The position numbers and the translations under genes were made by a program. A DNA stretch of 6,434 bases, from the NCBI GenBank assembly GCA_030039695.1, contig JASHVB010000679.1:1-6434 (forward strand), read 5' to 3'. The notes below the pieces were generated by a model. That model was not told the DNA's origin. It saw nothing but the letters and a program-made list of their open reading frames with translations, and ran no database searches. The stretch comes from Acetobacteraceae bacterium (GTDB lineage: Bacteria > Pseudomonadota > Alphaproteobacteria > Acetobacterales > Acetobacteraceae). Shown piece by piece: positions 6,281 through 6,434 of this stretch; position 1 is the stretch's first letter; the number at the start of each line of letters is the position of its first letter.

Positions 6281-6434
6281 GATGGGTGCCCGGACCTTCT
6301 CGGTTTGCAAGATCGCGCATGCTGGACTCTCAAGATGCCGTCATAGGATTCCGCTTCCATGGCGATATCCTGTTTGCCATGGAAGATCCAGCAATGCTGC
6401 TCGGCTGCTCCGATGTTTGAATGGTTTATTCCAG
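6277..6434 (-). CDS. Open frame entering from the window edge, possible 3' end of an upstream gene
   Basis: On the minus strand a frame is open from the edge of the window to a TGA at 6279-6277, about 51 codons, reading EQHCWIFHGKQDIAMEAESYDG in its middle. Its stop overlaps the GTG start at 6280 in the form GTGA, the arrangement of translationally coupled genes. Third-position GC is only about 60 percent by my count, lower than expected of a real gene here, and the last 15 residues are arginine/serine-rich. It may instead be untranslated leader; a 33-codon plus-strand frame (from the ATG at 6319 to 6420) covers the same bases. I do not recognise the product. Confidence 0.25.
   Translation of the reverse strand, partial: GINHSNIGAAEQHCWIFHGKQDIAMEAESYDGILRVQHARSCKPRRSGHPS
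6354..6385. promoter_or_regulatory. Perfect 10-base inverted repeat upstream of the coiled-coil gene
   Basis: CTTCCATGGC (6354-6363) is repeated inverted as GCCATGGAAG (6376-6385) with a 12-base spacer that includes GATATC. It lies 74 bases upstream of the GTG at 6280. Centre-to-centre spacing of about 22 bases, two helical turns, would suit a dimeric regulator, or it may form a leader hairpin. No promoter hexamers could be assigned with confidence, so an operator role is inferred from position and symmetry. Confidence 0.38.

Noticed and set aside
1..6434. Defence system, phage or transposon module
   Set aside because: No nuclease, helicase, methyltransferase, toxin-antitoxin pair, transposase, integrase or CRISPR repeats were seen on either strand.

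Overview
The window is GC-rich and reads like a chromosomal, or possibly accessory, segment of an alphaproteobacterium, most plausibly a sphingomonad. This rests on codon bias, on the mix of gene families and on the hairpin-rich spacers. It is recalled similarity, not a search result. I see no rRNA, tRNA, CRISPR array, transposase or complete mobile element.

Layout. Positions 1917 to 1 (minus) hold most of an amylo-alpha-1,6-glucosidase-type glycogen debranching enzyme that leaves the window at its 3' end. Just upstream on the same strand (2182-2030) is what looks like the orphan C-terminal end of a GNAT acetyltransferase. A divergent gene at 2498-3025 (plus) encodes a 175-residue protein with five predicted membrane segments. 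Next comes about 810 bases with no convincing complete gene, probably decayed sequence. It includes a short open stretch at 3750-3637 (minus) that resembles the tail of a lost protein.

The best-defined functional unit is a plus-strand pair. An enolase-superfamily protein of the mandelate racemase subgroup (3836-4930) is followed 57 bases later by a NIPSNAP-family protein (4988-5314). Both have good Shine-Dalgarno sites and are probably co-transcribed. They suggest a small catabolic cassette for an acid-sugar or other carboxylate substrate. The substrate cannot be read from the sequence.

The pair converges on a minus-strand gene (6280-5486) for a 264-residue protein with a long coiled coil, a basic AT-hook-like patch and a Trp-Trp C-terminal tail. 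The convergent spacer carries two strong hairpins. Upstream of the coiled-coil gene are a 10-base perfect inverted repeat and an open reading frame from the window edge whose stop overlaps the GTG start.

No clearly new multi-gene system is visible. The points most worth a second look are the altered Lys-X-Lys motif of the racemase-like enzyme, the acetyltransferase remnant, the empty 810-base stretch, and the coiled-coil gene with its upstream repeat.
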